Notes: generated from the sequence alone by a model not told the origin. A stretch of DNA of 64,000 nucleotides from DATFLL01 sp035267785 (GCA_035267785.1 DATFLL010000039.1:1-64000), one strand, 5' to 3'; shown: positions 8,425-17,780, numbered from the stretch's first letter. A program made the numbers and translations.

Positions 8425-9666
8425 GTGACTAAGCGTCGCGTCGTCATTACCGGTCTGGGCATGGTGGGCCCGGTCGGTCTGAGCGTCCCGGAATCCTGGG
8501 ACAACATCCTGGCGGGCAAGAGCGGTATCGCGCCCATCGAACACTTCGACGTGAGCGCGTTCCCGACGCGCTTCGGCGGATCGGTGCGCGGCTTCGATGT
8601 CACCACCATCATGTCGGCCAAGGACGCGCGCAAGATGGACCCGTTTATCCACTACGGCATCGCTGCCGGCAAGGAGGCCATCGAAGACGCGGGGCTCGAG
8701 ATCAACGACGAGACGGCCGAGCGCATCGGTGTTGCCATCGGCTCGGGCATCGGCGGCGTCGGCGGCATCGAAAAGGGTTACGACGCCTATCTGGCGGGCG
8801 GTCCGCGCAAGATCTCCCCGTTCTTCGTCCCCGCCAACATCATCAACATGATCTCGGGCAATCTGTCGATCATGTTCGGGCTCAAGGGCCCCAATATCGC
8901 GCTGGTCACCGCCTGCGCCACCGCAACCCACAGCATCGGCGATGCCGCGCGCATCATCGAATACGGCGATGCCGATGCGATGGTGGCCGGCGGCGCCGAG
9001 TTCGCCACGACCCCCACCGGCCTCGGCGGCTTCTGCGCCGCTCGCGCCTTGTCCACGCGCAACGACGATCCGTCGGGCGCCAGCCGTCCCTGGGACCGCG
9101 ATCGCGACGGATTCGTACTGAGCGACGGTGCCGGCGTGGTGGTGCTCGAGGAGTACGAATACGCCAAGCGCCGCGGCGCCAAGATCTATGCCGAGGTTAT
9201 CGGTTACGGTATGAGCGGCGATGCCTATCACATGACCTCGCCGGCCGAAAACGGCGACGGCGCGCGGCGCTGCATGCTAGCGGCGATGCGCAACGCCGGC
9301 GTCAATCCGGAGGAGGTCGACTACATCAACGCGCACGGTACCTCGACCCAGGCCGGCGACAAGGCCGAGGTGGCCGCGACCAAGGCCGCCTTCGGCGATC
9401 GTGCCTACAAGGTCGCGGTGAGCTCCACCAAGTCCATGACCGGCCACCTGTTGGGAGCGGCCGGCGGCATCGAGGCGGTGTTCACCGCGCTCGCCATCCG
9501 CGATCAGGTCGCGCCGCCGACTATCAACATCGAGAACCCGGACCCTGCGTGCGATCTGGACTTCGTCCCGAACACGGCACGCCAGATGAAGATCGATGTG
9601 GCCATGTCCAACTCCTTCGGCTTTGGCGGCACCAATGCCACGCTGGTGCTGCGACGGCCGAGCTGA
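8425..9666 (+). CDS. fabF: 3-oxoacyl-ACP synthase II
   Basis: Elongating ketosynthase. The start is GTG 8425 (MTKRRVVITGLGMVGPVG), preceded by GAGAGGA; the frame is open upstream to 8374 but that stretch overlaps the terminator. The protein is 413 residues with the Cys-His-His triad: Cys164 (VTACATATHS), His304 (NAHGTST) and His341 (MTGHLLGAAG). The N-terminal fold and C-terminal GFGGTNA are intact. Confidence 0.95.
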   Translation: MTKRRVVITGLGMVGPVGLSVPESWDNILAGKSGIAPIEHFDVSAFPTRFGGSVRGFDVTTIMSAKDARKMDPFIHYGIAAGKEAIEDAGLEINDETAERIGVAIGSGIGGVGGIEKGYDAYLAGGPRKISPFFVPANIINMISGNLSIMFGLKGPNIALVTACATATHSIGDAARIIEYGDADAMVAGGAEFATTPTGLGGFCAARALSTRNDDPSGASRPWDRDRDGFVLSDGAGVVVLEEYEYAKRRGAKIYAEVIGYGMSGDAYHMTSPAENGDGARRCMLAAMRNAGVNPEEVDYINAHGTSTQAGDKAEVAATKAAFGDRAYKVAVSSTKSMTGHLLGAAGGIEAVFTALAIRDQVAPPTINIENPDPACDLDFVPNTARQMKIDVAMSNSFGFGGTNATLVLRRPS

Positions 9667-9731
9667 TCGAATCGCCTCGGGGACGCCGCGCGCTGCCGGC
9701 GGACCCCGGGCATCCTTCGACCATCATTACT

Positions 9732-11162
9732 ATGAGCGCCGCCCCCGTCCTACGCCGTGTGTCGGGCTGCATCGATCTGCTCGCGATTCATCGCCGGGAT
9801 CCCGACTACTATCCCTTCCTGCTCGAGAGCGTCGCTCGCGGCGGGCCCCAGGCCCGCTACGACATCCTGTTCGCTGCGCCCGGTGCACACCTGATTCTGG
9901 ACGAGCAGGGTGGGCTGACGGGCGCGGGGTCCGGGCAGGGTGACGCGGATTTCCTGGACGCTCTGGATCGGTGGCTGGAGGCCGAGTCGGCTTCGAGCCC
10001 GGGGCACGGCGACCGGCCTCTCAATGACGCGGTACCGTTTCGCGGCGGCTGGTTCATCTACCTGGGCTACGAATTGGCCGGCCAGCTCGAGCCGCGTCTG
10101 CGCCTGCCGGGACGCGCGGCGGCGGATCCGGCCCTGCCCGTGGCCTGCGCGGTGCGTGTGCCGGCCGCCATCATCTGCGACCACGCCGCCGGCGAGACCC
10201 TGCTCGTAGCCGAGCCAGAGCACGCGGGCCTGCTCGACCGCCTGGCGGGGGACCTGGACGACACCGTCGGCGCCGCGAAGGGCGGGCCCTCGTCCGTTGA
10301 GCTGAGCGTGATGGAGGAGCCGGCGCAGCACTACCTCGCCTCGGTCGAGCGCATCAAACGCTACATCACCGAAGGCGACGTCTTTCAGGTGAATCTCTCG
10401 CGCGCCTGGCGCGGTTCGCCGCCCGAAGGACTCAGCCCGGCCGACCTGTATGCCCGGCTGCGCGCGGCCAACCCGGCGCCATTCGCCGGGCTGGCGCGGC
10501 TGCCGGGCGGGACCCTGGTCAGCTCCTCGCCGGAGCGCCTGGTCCGCGTGCGCGACGGCGTGATCGAGACGCGACCGATTGCCGGCACACGCCCGCGCGG
10601 GCCCGATGCGGCCGGTGATGCGGGCCTCATCGCCGAGCTCCTGGCCCATCCCAAGGAACGCGCCGAGCACATCATGCTCATCGACCTGGAGCGCAACGAT
10701 GTGGGGCGGGTCGCCGAACCCGGCAGCGTGCGGGTCGACGAGCTCATGGTGCTGGAAAGCTATGCCCATGTGCACCATATCGTCTCGAACGTGCGCGGCC
10801 GGCTGCGCCCGGGTGTGCCGCCGGGCGAGGTCATCCGCGCCGTCTTTCCCGGCGGGACCATCACCGGCTGTCCCAAGGTGCGCTGCATGGAGATCATTGC
10901 CGAGCTCGAAGCCGAGGCGCGCGGACCCTACACCGGTTCCATGGGATACTTGAACCTCGATGGCAGCCTGGACCTGAATATCCTGATTCGAACGCTGAGC
11001 ATGGATAAGGAGCATCTGACACTGCGAGCCGGGGCCGGCATCGTCGCCGACTCCGAGCCGCAGCGCGAGCTCGAAGAGACGCGCGCCAAGGCGCGCGGCC
11101 TGCTGTTGGCCCTGGAACACACTGGCGCAGCGCCGGAACCGGAAGCTTCGGGACGGACATGA
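9732..11162 (+). CDS. pabB: Aminodeoxychorismate synthase component I
   Basis: Makes 4-amino-4-deoxychorismate for p-aminobenzoate and folate. From ATG 9732 it has 476 residues. The chorismate-binding enzyme motifs are clear: ETRPIAGTRPRG, ERAEHIMLIDLERNDVG and ITGCPKVRCMEI. TrpE is the closest alternative. The ATGA overlap with pabC decides for PabB. No strong ribosome binding site precedes the chosen ATG, so the start is less sure. The amidotransferase partner PabA is not in the window. Confidence 0.9.
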   Translation: MSAAPVLRRVSGCIDLLAIHRRDPDYYPFLLESVARGGPQARYDILFAAPGAHLILDEQGGLTGAGSGQGDADFLDALDRWLEAESASSPGHGDRPLNDAVPFRGGWFIYLGYELAGQLEPRLRLPGRAAADPALPVACAVRVPAAIICDHAAGETLLVAEPEHAGLLDRLAGDLDDTVGAAKGGPSSVELSVMEEPAQHYLASVERIKRYITEGDVFQVNLSRAWRGSPPEGLSPADLYARLRAANPAPFAGLARLPGGTLVSSSPERLVRVRDGVIETRPIAGTRPRGPDAAGDAGLIAELLAHPKERAEHIMLIDLERNDVGRVAEPGSVRVDELMVLESYAHVHHIVSNVRGRLRPGVPPGEVIRAVFPGGTITGCPKVRCMEIIAELEAEARGPYTGSMGYLNLDGSLDLNILIRTLSMDKEHLTLRAGAGIVADSEPQRELEETRAKARGLLLALEHTGAAPEPEASGRT

Positions 11163-11986
11163 CCGACGTCGACATGCTGATTGACGGTGAGGCTGTATCC
11201 CAGGTGCCGGCGACCGACCGCGGCCTGCACTACGGCGACGGACTCTTCGAGACGATCGCCGTGCTCGACGGTCAACCCGTGCTGTGGCCTGAGCACCATG
11301 CGCGGCTGGTCGACGGCTGTGCGCGCCTGGGGCTGCCCGCGCCAGCGGCCGATATACTCGAGGCCGAGATCGGCGCCTTGTCGCGGGGGCACGCGCGCGC
11401 CGTCGTCAAGGTCGTGGTCACGCGCGGCAGCGGGGGCCGGGGTTATGCGCCGCCGCCCGAACCGGTTCCGATGCGCCTGGTGGCCCGCTATCCGTGGCCG
11501 GAGTATCCGACCGAATGGCTCGAGCAGGGCGTGCGGGTACGGACCTGCCGCACGCGCCTGGGCTGCAATCCGGCGCTGGCGGGCATCAAGCACCTCAACC
11601 GCCTCGAGCACGTCCTGGCGCGCGCAGAATGGGACGACCCCGATATTGCCGAAGGGCTGATGTGCGATTCGGCCGGCAACGTAATCGAGGGGACGATGAG
11701 CAACGTCTTCTGTGTACACGGCGGCGTGCTGCGAACCCCGCAATTGTCACGGTGCGGGGTGGCTGGCATCATGCGCGCTCAGCTGCTCCAATTCGCCGAG
11801 GCGGCCGGAGTGGTGGTGGAACAGACGGATCTCTCGCTCGCCGCGATTGCCGGCGCCGACGAGGTGCTGTTGTGCAACAGTCTCATCGGCGCGTGGCGGG
11901 TGCGCGAGCTCGACGGACGATCGCTCGCGCCGGGGCCGGTCGCCCAGGCATTGGCCGAACGATTGCGGGCGCGCTGGCCGCTGTAG
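11159..11986 (+). CDS. pabC: Aminodeoxychorismate lyase
   Basis: A 275-residue PLP-dependent fold-type IV enzyme that releases pyruvate from aminodeoxychorismate to give p-aminobenzoate. It starts with a typical segment (MTDVDMLIDGEAV, then DRGLHYGDGLFET). The PLP lysine lies in AGIKHLNRLEHV. The overlap with pabB (ATGA) and the downstream mltG match the gammaproteobacterial order. A branched-chain or D-amino-acid aminotransferase would share the fold but not this neighbourhood. Confidence 0.93.
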   Translation: MTDVDMLIDGEAVSQVPATDRGLHYGDGLFETIAVLDGQPVLWPEHHARLVDGCARLGLPAPAADILEAEIGALSRGHARAVVKVVVTRGSGGRGYAPPPEPVPMRLVARYPWPEYPTEWLEQGVRVRTCRTRLGCNPALAGIKHLNRLEHVLARAEWDDPDIAEGLMCDSAGNVIEGTMSNVFCVHGGVLRTPQLSRCGVAGIMRAQLLQFAEAAGVVVEQTDLSLAAIAGADEVLLCNSLIGAWRVRELDGRSLAPGPVAQALAERLRARWPL

Positions 11987-12052
11987 GTGCCAGGCGGGGG
12001 TAGTGGCGGAATCGGAATGAAGGTCCCGGCAGGGCGCCGGAGCGGAGTGGAT

Positions 12053-13162
12053 ATGCGAGCAGTCGTCTACAAGCTCATTGCGATATTGGTCCTGGTGGGC
12101 TGTCTGGCCGCGGGATGGCTCTGGGTGAGCTATCAGAGCTTTGCCAACGAGCCTCTTTCGGTCGGCGGCAAGGAGCTGCGTCTGGTCGTCAAACCGGGCA
12201 TGAGTCTGCGCGGCGTGGCCGACCGGCTGCAGGCCAAGGGCGTGCTCAAGCATCCCCGTTACCTGGCCTGGATGGCCCGTTGGCGCGGCGTGGCCGACCG
12301 GATCAAGGTCGGCGAATATCGCATCACCCCGGGCACCACGCCCAGTCAGCTGCTCACGATGCTGGTCGAGGGGCGGGTGATCCAGTACTCGTTGACGCTG
12401 GTGGAGGGTTGGACCTTTCGCCAGGTCATGGACGCCGTCGATAGCGACCCTCACCTGAAGCACACGCTGAAGGGACTGAAGCCCGACGAGATCATGGTCC
12501 GCCTCGGCCATCCCGGCGAGCACGCGGAGGGCCGTTTCTTCCCGGATACCTATCACTTCCCCCGTGGGACGACGGACCAGTCCTTTCTCCAACGCGCGTA
12601 TCGCGCGATGCAGGGCCACCTGATGCACGAATGGGACCAGCGGGCCGTCGACCTCCCCTATAAACGCCCGTACGATGCCCTGATCATGGCCTCGATAGTG
12701 GAAAAGGAAACGGCCCTGCCGAGCGAGCGGGCCGACATCGCGGGCGTGTTCGTGCGCCGGCTGAAAAAGGGCATGCGGCTGCAGACCGACCCGACCGTTA
12801 TTTACGGCCTCGGCTCGAGCTTCGACGGCAACCTGCGTCGCCGCGACCTCGAACACGACACGCCGTACAACACCTATATGCACCGCGGCCTGCCGCCCAC
12901 GCCGATCGCCATGCCGGGCCTGGCCTCCATCCACGCGGCGCTGCACCCGGCCCCCGGCAAGGCGCTGTATTTCGTCGCGCGCGGCGACGGCAGCCACCAG
13001 TTCTCCGACACGCTCAAAGAGCACGACCGGGCGGTGATCAAATACCAGCTCAAAGGCCATGCCCGGCGGTTTTCCTCGTATAATGGCAAATCGAAGAACG
13101 CCGGCGAGAAATCGGACGCCGGCGGGGCCGAGGACAGGCAGGACTCCCCATCCAAACCATGA
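12053..13162 (+). CDS. mltG: Endolytic murein transglycosylase MltG
   Basis: A membrane-anchored lytic transglycosylase that cuts nascent glycan strands. ATG 12053 is preceded by GGAG at 5-base spacing and gives 369 residues; earlier in-frame starts at 11987 (GTG) and 12017 (ATG) are possible. One N-terminal membrane segment (VYKLIAILVLVGCLAAGWLW) is followed by a LysM-like region and the YceG catalytic domain with SIVEKETALPSER and LQTDPTVIYGLG. It lies in the usual place between pabC and tmk. Confidence 0.93.
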   Translation: MRAVVYKLIAILVLVGCLAAGWLWVSYQSFANEPLSVGGKELRLVVKPGMSLRGVADRLQAKGVLKHPRYLAWMARWRGVADRIKVGEYRITPGTTPSQLLTMLVEGRVIQYSLTLVEGWTFRQVMDAVDSDPHLKHTLKGLKPDEIMVRLGHPGEHAEGRFFPDTYHFPRGTTDQSFLQRAYRAMQGHLMHEWDQRAVDLPYKRPYDALIMASIVEKETALPSERADIAGVFVRRLKKGMRLQTDPTVIYGLGSSFDGNLRRRDLEHDTPYNTYMHRGLPPTPIAMPGLASIHAALHPAPGKALYFVARGDGSHQFSDTLKEHDRAVIKYQLKGHARRFSSYNGKSKNAGEKSDAGGAEDRQDSPSKP

Positions 13163-13229
13163 CCATCATCCGGGCCCGGCAGAGGCCGTCGAAAACGCAT
13201 CGAGCCGCATGGCCGACCGCGGAGGACCG

Positions 13230-13874
13230 GTGAGCGGCCGGTTCATCACCATCGAAGGGATCGAAGGGGTCGGCAAGAGCACCAACCTCGCCTTCGTACG
13301 CGACCATCTGGCCGATCTCGGCCATCCCGTTATTGTCACCCGTGAGCCCGGCGGCACGGAGCTGGGCGAGGCGATCCGCGGTCTGCTGCTCGATCACCGC
13401 AACACAGCGATGAGCGACGACACCGAACTGCTGCTCATGTTCGCCGCCCGTGCCCAGCACCTCACCGAAGTCGTACGCCCGGCGCTGGGCCGCGGCCAAT
13501 GGGTCCTGTGCGACCGTTTCACCGATGCGACCTATGCCTACCAGGGCGGCGGCCGGGGCGTTGCCCGCGAGCGTATCGCCGCGCTGGAACAGTGGGTCCA
13601 GGACGGGCTGCGCCCCGATCTGACTCTCTTACTGGACGTCCCCGAGGAAATCGGTCTGGAGCGCGCGGGCCGACGCGGGGAGCTGGACCGCTTCGAGCGC
13701 GAACGGGCCGAGTTTTTCGGTCGGGTCAGGGAGGCCTATCTCGCCCTGGCCGCACAGGATCCGGGTCGTTTTCGCGTCATCGACGCCAGCCGGCCGCTTG
13801 AGGCGGTACAGGCCGAGCTGCGCACCGTACTGAAGTCGGCGGTGGCCGAATGGACAGGGGGACAAAGCGCATGA
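13230..13874 (+). CDS. tmk: Thymidylate kinase
   Basis: Phosphorylates dTMP to dTDP. GTG 13230, behind GGAGGA at short spacing, gives MSGRFITIEGIEGVGKST and 214 residues, the family length; ATG 13209 would add seven residues. The P-loop is residues 10-18 (GIEGVGKST, with Ile where Gly is usual). A DRF motif (CDRFTDATYAYQGGGRG) and a lid region rich in Arg/Glu follow. The stop overlaps holB (ATGA). Confidence 0.93.
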   Translation: MSGRFITIEGIEGVGKSTNLAFVRDHLADLGHPVIVTREPGGTELGEAIRGLLLDHRNTAMSDDTELLLMFAARAQHLTEVVRPALGRGQWVLCDRFTDATYAYQGGGRGVARERIAALEQWVQDGLRPDLTLLLDVPEEIGLERAGRRGELDRFERERAEFFGRVREAYLALAAQDPGRFRVIDASRPLEAVQAELRTVLKSAVAEWTGGQSA

Positions 13875-14926
13875 GCCCGCTTCCCTGGCACGCGGCGGCC
13901 TGGACCGGGCTCATCGACCGGGCGCGCCGCGACCGTCTGCCGCACGCGCTGCTGCTCAGCGGCCCGGCCGGTCTGGGCAAGGGGCGCTTTGCCCGCGCCT
14001 TGGCGCAGGCACTGCTGTGCGACACGCCGCGCGGCGACGGCAGCGCCTGCGGCGAATGCCGTGCCTGCACCCTGTATGGAGCCGGGACTCATCCGGACGT
14101 TGTCAGCGTCGAACCGGAGGAGGAGGGCAAGGCGATCCGCATCGACCAGATCCGTGCCCTGGCGTCCGCACTGGCCCTGACGCCCCAATACGGGGCGCGG
14201 CGCATCGTCATTCTGGAGCCGGCAGACCGCTTGAACCCCGCGGCGGCCAACAGCCTGCTCAAGACTCTGGAGGAGCCCCCGGCCGGGGCCCTGCTCCTGC
14301 TGGTTACGGCGCGCCCCGCCGCGCTGCTGCCGACCATCCGCAGCCGCTGCCAGAGCGTTCCCTTCGCGGCGCCGCCGCGCGATATGGGCGAGGCCTGGCT
14401 GAATGGGCGGGTACCCGCGGAGGCGGACGCCGGCTTGCTGCTGGACCTGGCCGCAGGGGCGCCGCTGGCGGCATTGAAGCTCGCCGAGGGCGAGGCGCTG
14501 CAGAGGCGGTTGGCCATGCTGGAAGCCCTCCAGGGCATCGCCGCCGGGCGTCTGGATCCGGTGGCAGTGGCCGGCGAGTGGCTAAAGGGCGGGGTCGAAA
14601 TGCCGCTATACTGGCTGTATAGCTGGGTCACGGACCTGATCCGCTTGCGTTCGACGAGCGGCAAGGGCAGGGCACAGACCGCCGGTGCGGTATCCGGGAG
14701 CGTTGCGCCGAATATCGGCAACAGCGACCAGCGGGATACTTTGCAAGGCCTGGCGGAGGGGGTAGACTTGATTGGGTTGTTTCGCTTTCTCGACGCGCTG
14801 ACCGAGGCCGTCCGGCTGGTACAAGGACAGGTCAACGCCCATCTCCTGCTCGAATCCTTGTTGTTGCAGTGGGCGGAGTTGGCACAGAATTCGAACAGGG
14901 TGCGTCAGCCGAACGGAGCGCTATGA
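13871..14926 (+). CDS. holB: DNA polymerase III subunit delta prime
   Basis: Clamp-loader subunit. The start ATG 13871 overlaps the tmk stop and gives 351 residues. It has a Walker A-like GPAGLGKGRFA, a zinc module (CGECRACTLYGAGTHPD) and the SRC motif (TIRSRCQSVPF) of the delta prime/DnaX family. The C-terminal third is clamp-loader-like and less conserved. The stop overlaps pilZ (ATGA). Confidence 0.92.
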   Translation: MSPLPWHAAAWTGLIDRARRDRLPHALLLSGPAGLGKGRFARALAQALLCDTPRGDGSACGECRACTLYGAGTHPDVVSVEPEEEGKAIRIDQIRALASALALTPQYGARRIVILEPADRLNPAAANSLLKTLEEPPAGALLLLVTARPAALLPTIRSRCQSVPFAAPPRDMGEAWLNGRVPAEADAGLLLDLAAGAPLAALKLAEGEALQRRLAMLEALQGIAAGRLDPVAVAGEWLKGGVEMPLYWLYSWVTDLIRLRSTSGKGRAQTAGAVSGSVAPNIGNSDQRDTLQGLAEGVDLIGLFRFLDALTEAVRLVQGQVNAHLLLESLLLQWAELAQNSNRVRQPNGAL

Positions 14927-15282
14927 ATACCAACGCCAAGTTGCCACCGCGCCAGGGCATACTGTCCCTGACGATCAAAGACAAGAGCGCGCTTTACGCG
15001 GCCTATATGCCGTTCATCAAGAATGGCGGATTGTTCATCCCCACCAACAAGGCCTATCACCTCGGCGACGAGGTCTTCATGCTGCTCACGCTCATGGAGG
15101 AGACCGAGAAGATACCCGTGGCCGGCAAGATCGTCTGGATCACGCCCAAAGGGGCGCAAGGCAACCGCGCCGCCGGCATCGGGGTTCAATTCAGCGAACA
15201 GGACGGCGGTGCGGCCCGCAACAAGATCGAAACCTACCTCGCCGGCGCGCTCAAGTCGGACCGGCAGACGCACACTATGTAA
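14923..15282 (+). CDS. pilZ: Type IV pilus assembly protein PilZ
   Basis: A 119-residue PilZ-domain protein, matching the small PilZ needed for type IV pilus biogenesis and found downstream of holB in many gammaproteobacteria. It contains KNGGLFIPTNKAYHLGDEV and GKIVWITPKGAQGNRAAGIGVQF. The RxxxR c-di-GMP motif is not seen, as expected for this subfamily. It is coupled to holB by an ATGA overlap. Confidence 0.93.
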   Translation: MNTNAKLPPRQGILSLTIKDKSALYAAYMPFIKNGGLFIPTNKAYHLGDEVFMLLTLMEETEKIPVAGKIVWITPKGAQGNRAAGIGVQFSEQDGGAARNKIETYLAGALKSDRQTHTM

Positions 15283-15294
15283 GTCGCAAGGTCC

Positions 15295-15385
15295 AAGTTT
15301 CAAGTTCCAAGCAAGAATAAGCCGGAAGTGGCACAATAGGCGGTTGAGACTGACCCCATTGTATTTTGCCTGTAACTTGAAACCT
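15295..15385. repeat. Imperfect inverted repeat between pilZ and tatD
   Basis: AAGTTTCAAGTTCC (15295-15308) matches 11 of 14 positions of the reverse complement of GTAACTTGAAACCT (15372-15385). The short CAAGTT/AACTTG unit recurs on both sides of a 63-base spacer. There is no T-tract, so it does not look like an intrinsic terminator. It may be a small dispersed intergenic repeat. Confidence 0.4.
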
Positions 15386-15399
15386 GCAGCTTGTAACTC

Positions 15400-16197
15400 A
15401 TGCTAATCGATTCCCATTGTCACCTGGATCGTCTCGATCTCGAACCCTTTGACGGAAAGCTCGAGGGCGCCCTGGATGCGGCGCGCGAGCAGGACGTGGG
15501 CCACATGCTCTGTGTCTGCATCGACATGGAAAATTTGCCCGACGTGTTGGATATCGCGCGCCGTTTCGAACAGGTGTCGGCCTCGGTGGGCGTGCATCCG
15601 GAGGCGTAAGGCGGGCGCGAGCCCGAGGCCGATGAGCTGGCCGACCTTGCCGGCGATCCGCAGGTGGTCGCCATCGGTGAGACGGGATTGGACTATTTCC
15701 GCTGCGAGGGAGACATGCGCTGGCAGCAGGAGCGCCTGCGCCGCCACGTCGCCGCCGCGCGGCGGGTCGGCAAGCCTCTCATTATCCATATGCGCGAGGC
15801 GACCGAGGATACGCTGGGCATCCTGCGCGAGGAGCGTGCCGCGGACGTGGGCGGTGTGATGCACTGCTTCGTGGAAGACTGGGCGGCGGCCAAGGCGGCC
15901 ATGGATCTCAATTTCTATATCTCCTTCTCCGGCATCGTCACCTTTCGCAATGCCACCCAGCTCAAGGACGTTGCTGCGCGCATGCCCGAGGACCGGATAC
16001 TCATCGAGACCGACTCGCCCTACCTGGCCCCGGTACCCCTGCGCGGGCGCAGCAATCAACCGGCCTACGTACGCCACGTCGCCGAGCACATCGCCGAGCT
16101 GCGGGGCACCACACTGGACGCGGTCGCCGAGACGACGACGCGCAATTACTTCGATCTGTTCGGCCCGGTGGAGACCGGCGCGGCGGCTCGAGCGTAA
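15400..16197 (+). pseudogene. tatD: TatD-family metal-dependent DNase, interrupted by one in-frame stop
   Basis: The reading frame from ATG 15400 to 16197 is one TatD-family hydrolase (about 265 codons) broken only by TAA at 15607-15609. Before it: MLIDSHCHLDRL with the HxH metal motif, ending SVGVHPEA. After it, in the same frame: GGREPEADELA, then VAIGETGLDYF, IIHMREA, HCFVED and ETDSPYLAPVPLRGR, all conserved. A single G-to-T change of GAA (Glu) would explain the stop. Possibilities are a recent nonsense mutation, a sequencing error, or reinitiation at ATG-less 3' codons. Its place after pilZ is conserved in gammaproteobacteria. Confidence 0.85.
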
Positions 16198-16216
16198 CTT
16201 TCGCGGCGCGGCGCGT

Positions 16217-17290
16217 TCACGGGACGACGGCGCCGCCTGCAGGCACGCCCATCAACCCTCTCTCCAGAACCAGGGCATCCAGCCCAAACTCCTCCAGAAT
16301 GAATGCGGCCGACGTGCTACGGCTGCCGGTGTCGCAATAAACGAGATAGGTCCGCTCGGCCGACAGCTTGTGTGCGTTGAGGCGCAGCAGGAACAGCGGG
16401 ATATTGATGCTGCCGGGCAGATGACGGTGCCGGTATTCGCTGGGCAGGCGCACGTCCAGCCATTGCGCGCCCTCGGCGACGAGGGCGCGCGCCTGTTCGT
16501 AAGGAACAGTCTTGACCAGCGGCGCCTTGAGCAGCGCCAGGAAATCCGCCTTCGACAGCCGCATGAGCGTGCCGTCATCGAGCATGCGCACCGTGGCATT
16601 GCGCGGTTGGTCCGAGACCAAGGCGTCCTCGCCGAAGCCGTCGCCGGGACCCAGCTCGGCGACCACCGTGTCCCGGTGTCCGGTCTCGGCGGCATTGCGA
16701 ATCACCGCGCAGCGACCCTCGCGTATCATGTAGTAATAGTCCGCCTCGTCTCCCTGCTGCACGATGGTCTGTCCGGCGCGCGCGCTGACGGCCTCCATGC
16801 GCATGAAGATGGCCTGGATGTTGGCCGGGGGTATACGATGGAAGACCTTCGCCTGCAGCAGTCGTGTCATCCAGTCACTGTCCGCCGATACCCCGGTTGC
16901 ATCGTCTTCAATTTCCGAGACGATATAGTCGGCGTTCTGATTCCACGTCAGCAGCAGGTCGAGCAGGTCCGCGTCGATGCGTACGAACTGAATGGCCGTG
17001 CGTGCGATGGCACTCGTCTGGTGCGGGCGATGGTGATCGAGGGGGGCGTGACTCGGCGGCGTGCCGCCGACGATGCTGGATGCGCTTCCGTCGGGACGTA
17101 CGAGGGCGACCTCGCCGCTGAGCAGGTAAAAGGTGTCGCGATCGTTGTTACCGGCCTCGAACAGGGTTCGGCCCGGGGCCAGAGTCTCGACGGTGACATC
17201 GCGCACGAGCTGATCGAAATCGTGTCCCATGAGCTCGTTGAGGGGCACCAGATGCCGCAGCAGCTGTCGCAGCTCAATTCCGTCGCTCAT
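16217..17290 (-). CDS. Tandem cyclic-nucleotide-binding domains with C-terminal rhodanese domain
   Basis: A 357-residue cytosolic protein. Residues about 15-120 and 140-245 each look like a CRP-type cNMP-binding beta-barrel (for example TLFEAGNNDRDTFYLLSGEVAL and TIVQQGDEADYYYMIREG). Residues about 260-345 are a rhodanese domain with the loop YCDTGSRSTSAA, whose Cys is the usual sulfur acceptor. No helix-turn-helix is visible, so it is probably not a transcription factor. It may be a nucleotide-sensing sulfurtransferase or signalling adaptor. It lies 58 bases after the thioesterase gene, at the end of the fatty acid degradation operon, and converges on tatD. Confidence 0.8.
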   Translation of the reverse strand: MSDGIELRQLLRHLVPLNELMGHDFDQLVRDVTVETLAPGRTLFEAGNNDRDTFYLLSGEVALVRPDGSASSIVGGTPPSHAPLDHHRPHQTSAIARTAIQFVRIDADLLDLLLTWNQNADYIVSEIEDDATGVSADSDWMTRLLQAKVFHRIPPANIQAIFMRMEAVSARAGQTIVQQGDEADYYYMIREGRCAVIRNAAETGHRDTVVAELGPGDGFGEDALVSDQPRNATVRMLDDGTLMRLSKADFLALLKAPLVKTVPYEQARALVAEGAQWLDVRLPSEYRHRHLPGSINIPLFLLRLNAHKLSAERTYLVYCDTGSRSTSAAFILEEFGLDALVLERGLMGVPAGGAVVP

Positions 17291-17348
17291 CGTCCCGGGC
17301 TTCCGTGGTGGAATCAGTCAGGGGGATTTGCGCGCTGATCGGGGCCCG

Positions 17349-17780
17349 TCAGTCCGGCTCGCCGAGCGGGTCGACCTGCCTGGGGCGCCGATCGGCATCG
17401 ATGGCCACGTAGGTCAATCGGGCCTGTGCCACGAGTTCGGTCTCCAGGTGGCCGCGCTCGCGCTGGGCATAGGCCTCGACTTCGACGACCATGGAGCTGT
17501 GTCCGACGCTCACGACGTGCGAATAACAACTGACCAGGTCGCCGACGAAGACGGGTTTGATGAACTGGAAGCTGTTTACCGCGACCGTGACAATGCGCCC
17601 GCGCGCGTGCTGATAAGCGGCGATGCTGCCCGCGATGTCGACCTGGGACATCAACCACCCGCCGAAGATGTCGCCCGCCGCGTTGGTGTCGGCTGGCATG
17701 GCGAGCACCCGGATAGCGGGTTGGCGATCGTGGGGTAGGGCGGCAGGGGCGCCGATAGAGCTGGAATCAGTGTCCGACAT
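17349..17780 (-). CDS. Acyl-CoA thioesterase, YciA/hotdog family
   Basis: A 143-residue hotdog-fold thioesterase. It has AMPADTNAAGDIFGGWLMSQVDIAGSIAA and the HVVSVGHSSMVVEVEAYA strand of the YciA/BFIT group, which hydrolyses acyl-CoAs. The start overlaps the end of the acyl-CoA synthetase gene by 14 bases, so the two are coupled. It would balance acyl-CoA against free fatty acid during degradation. Confidence 0.88.
   Translation of the reverse strand: MSDTDSSSIGAPAALPHDRQPAIRVLAMPADTNAAGDIFGGWLMSQVDIAGSIAAYQHARGRIVTVAVNSFQFIKPVFVGDLVSCYSHVVSVGHSSMVVEVEAYAQRERGHLETELVAQARLTYVAIDADRRPRQVDPLGEPD

Noticed and set aside
15283..15399. Intrinsic terminator after pilZ
   Set aside because: The inverted repeat has a 63-base spacer and no T-tract.
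16217..17290. A CRP-family transcription factor
   Set aside because: No helix-turn-helix follows the cNMP domains; the C-terminal domain is a rhodanese.
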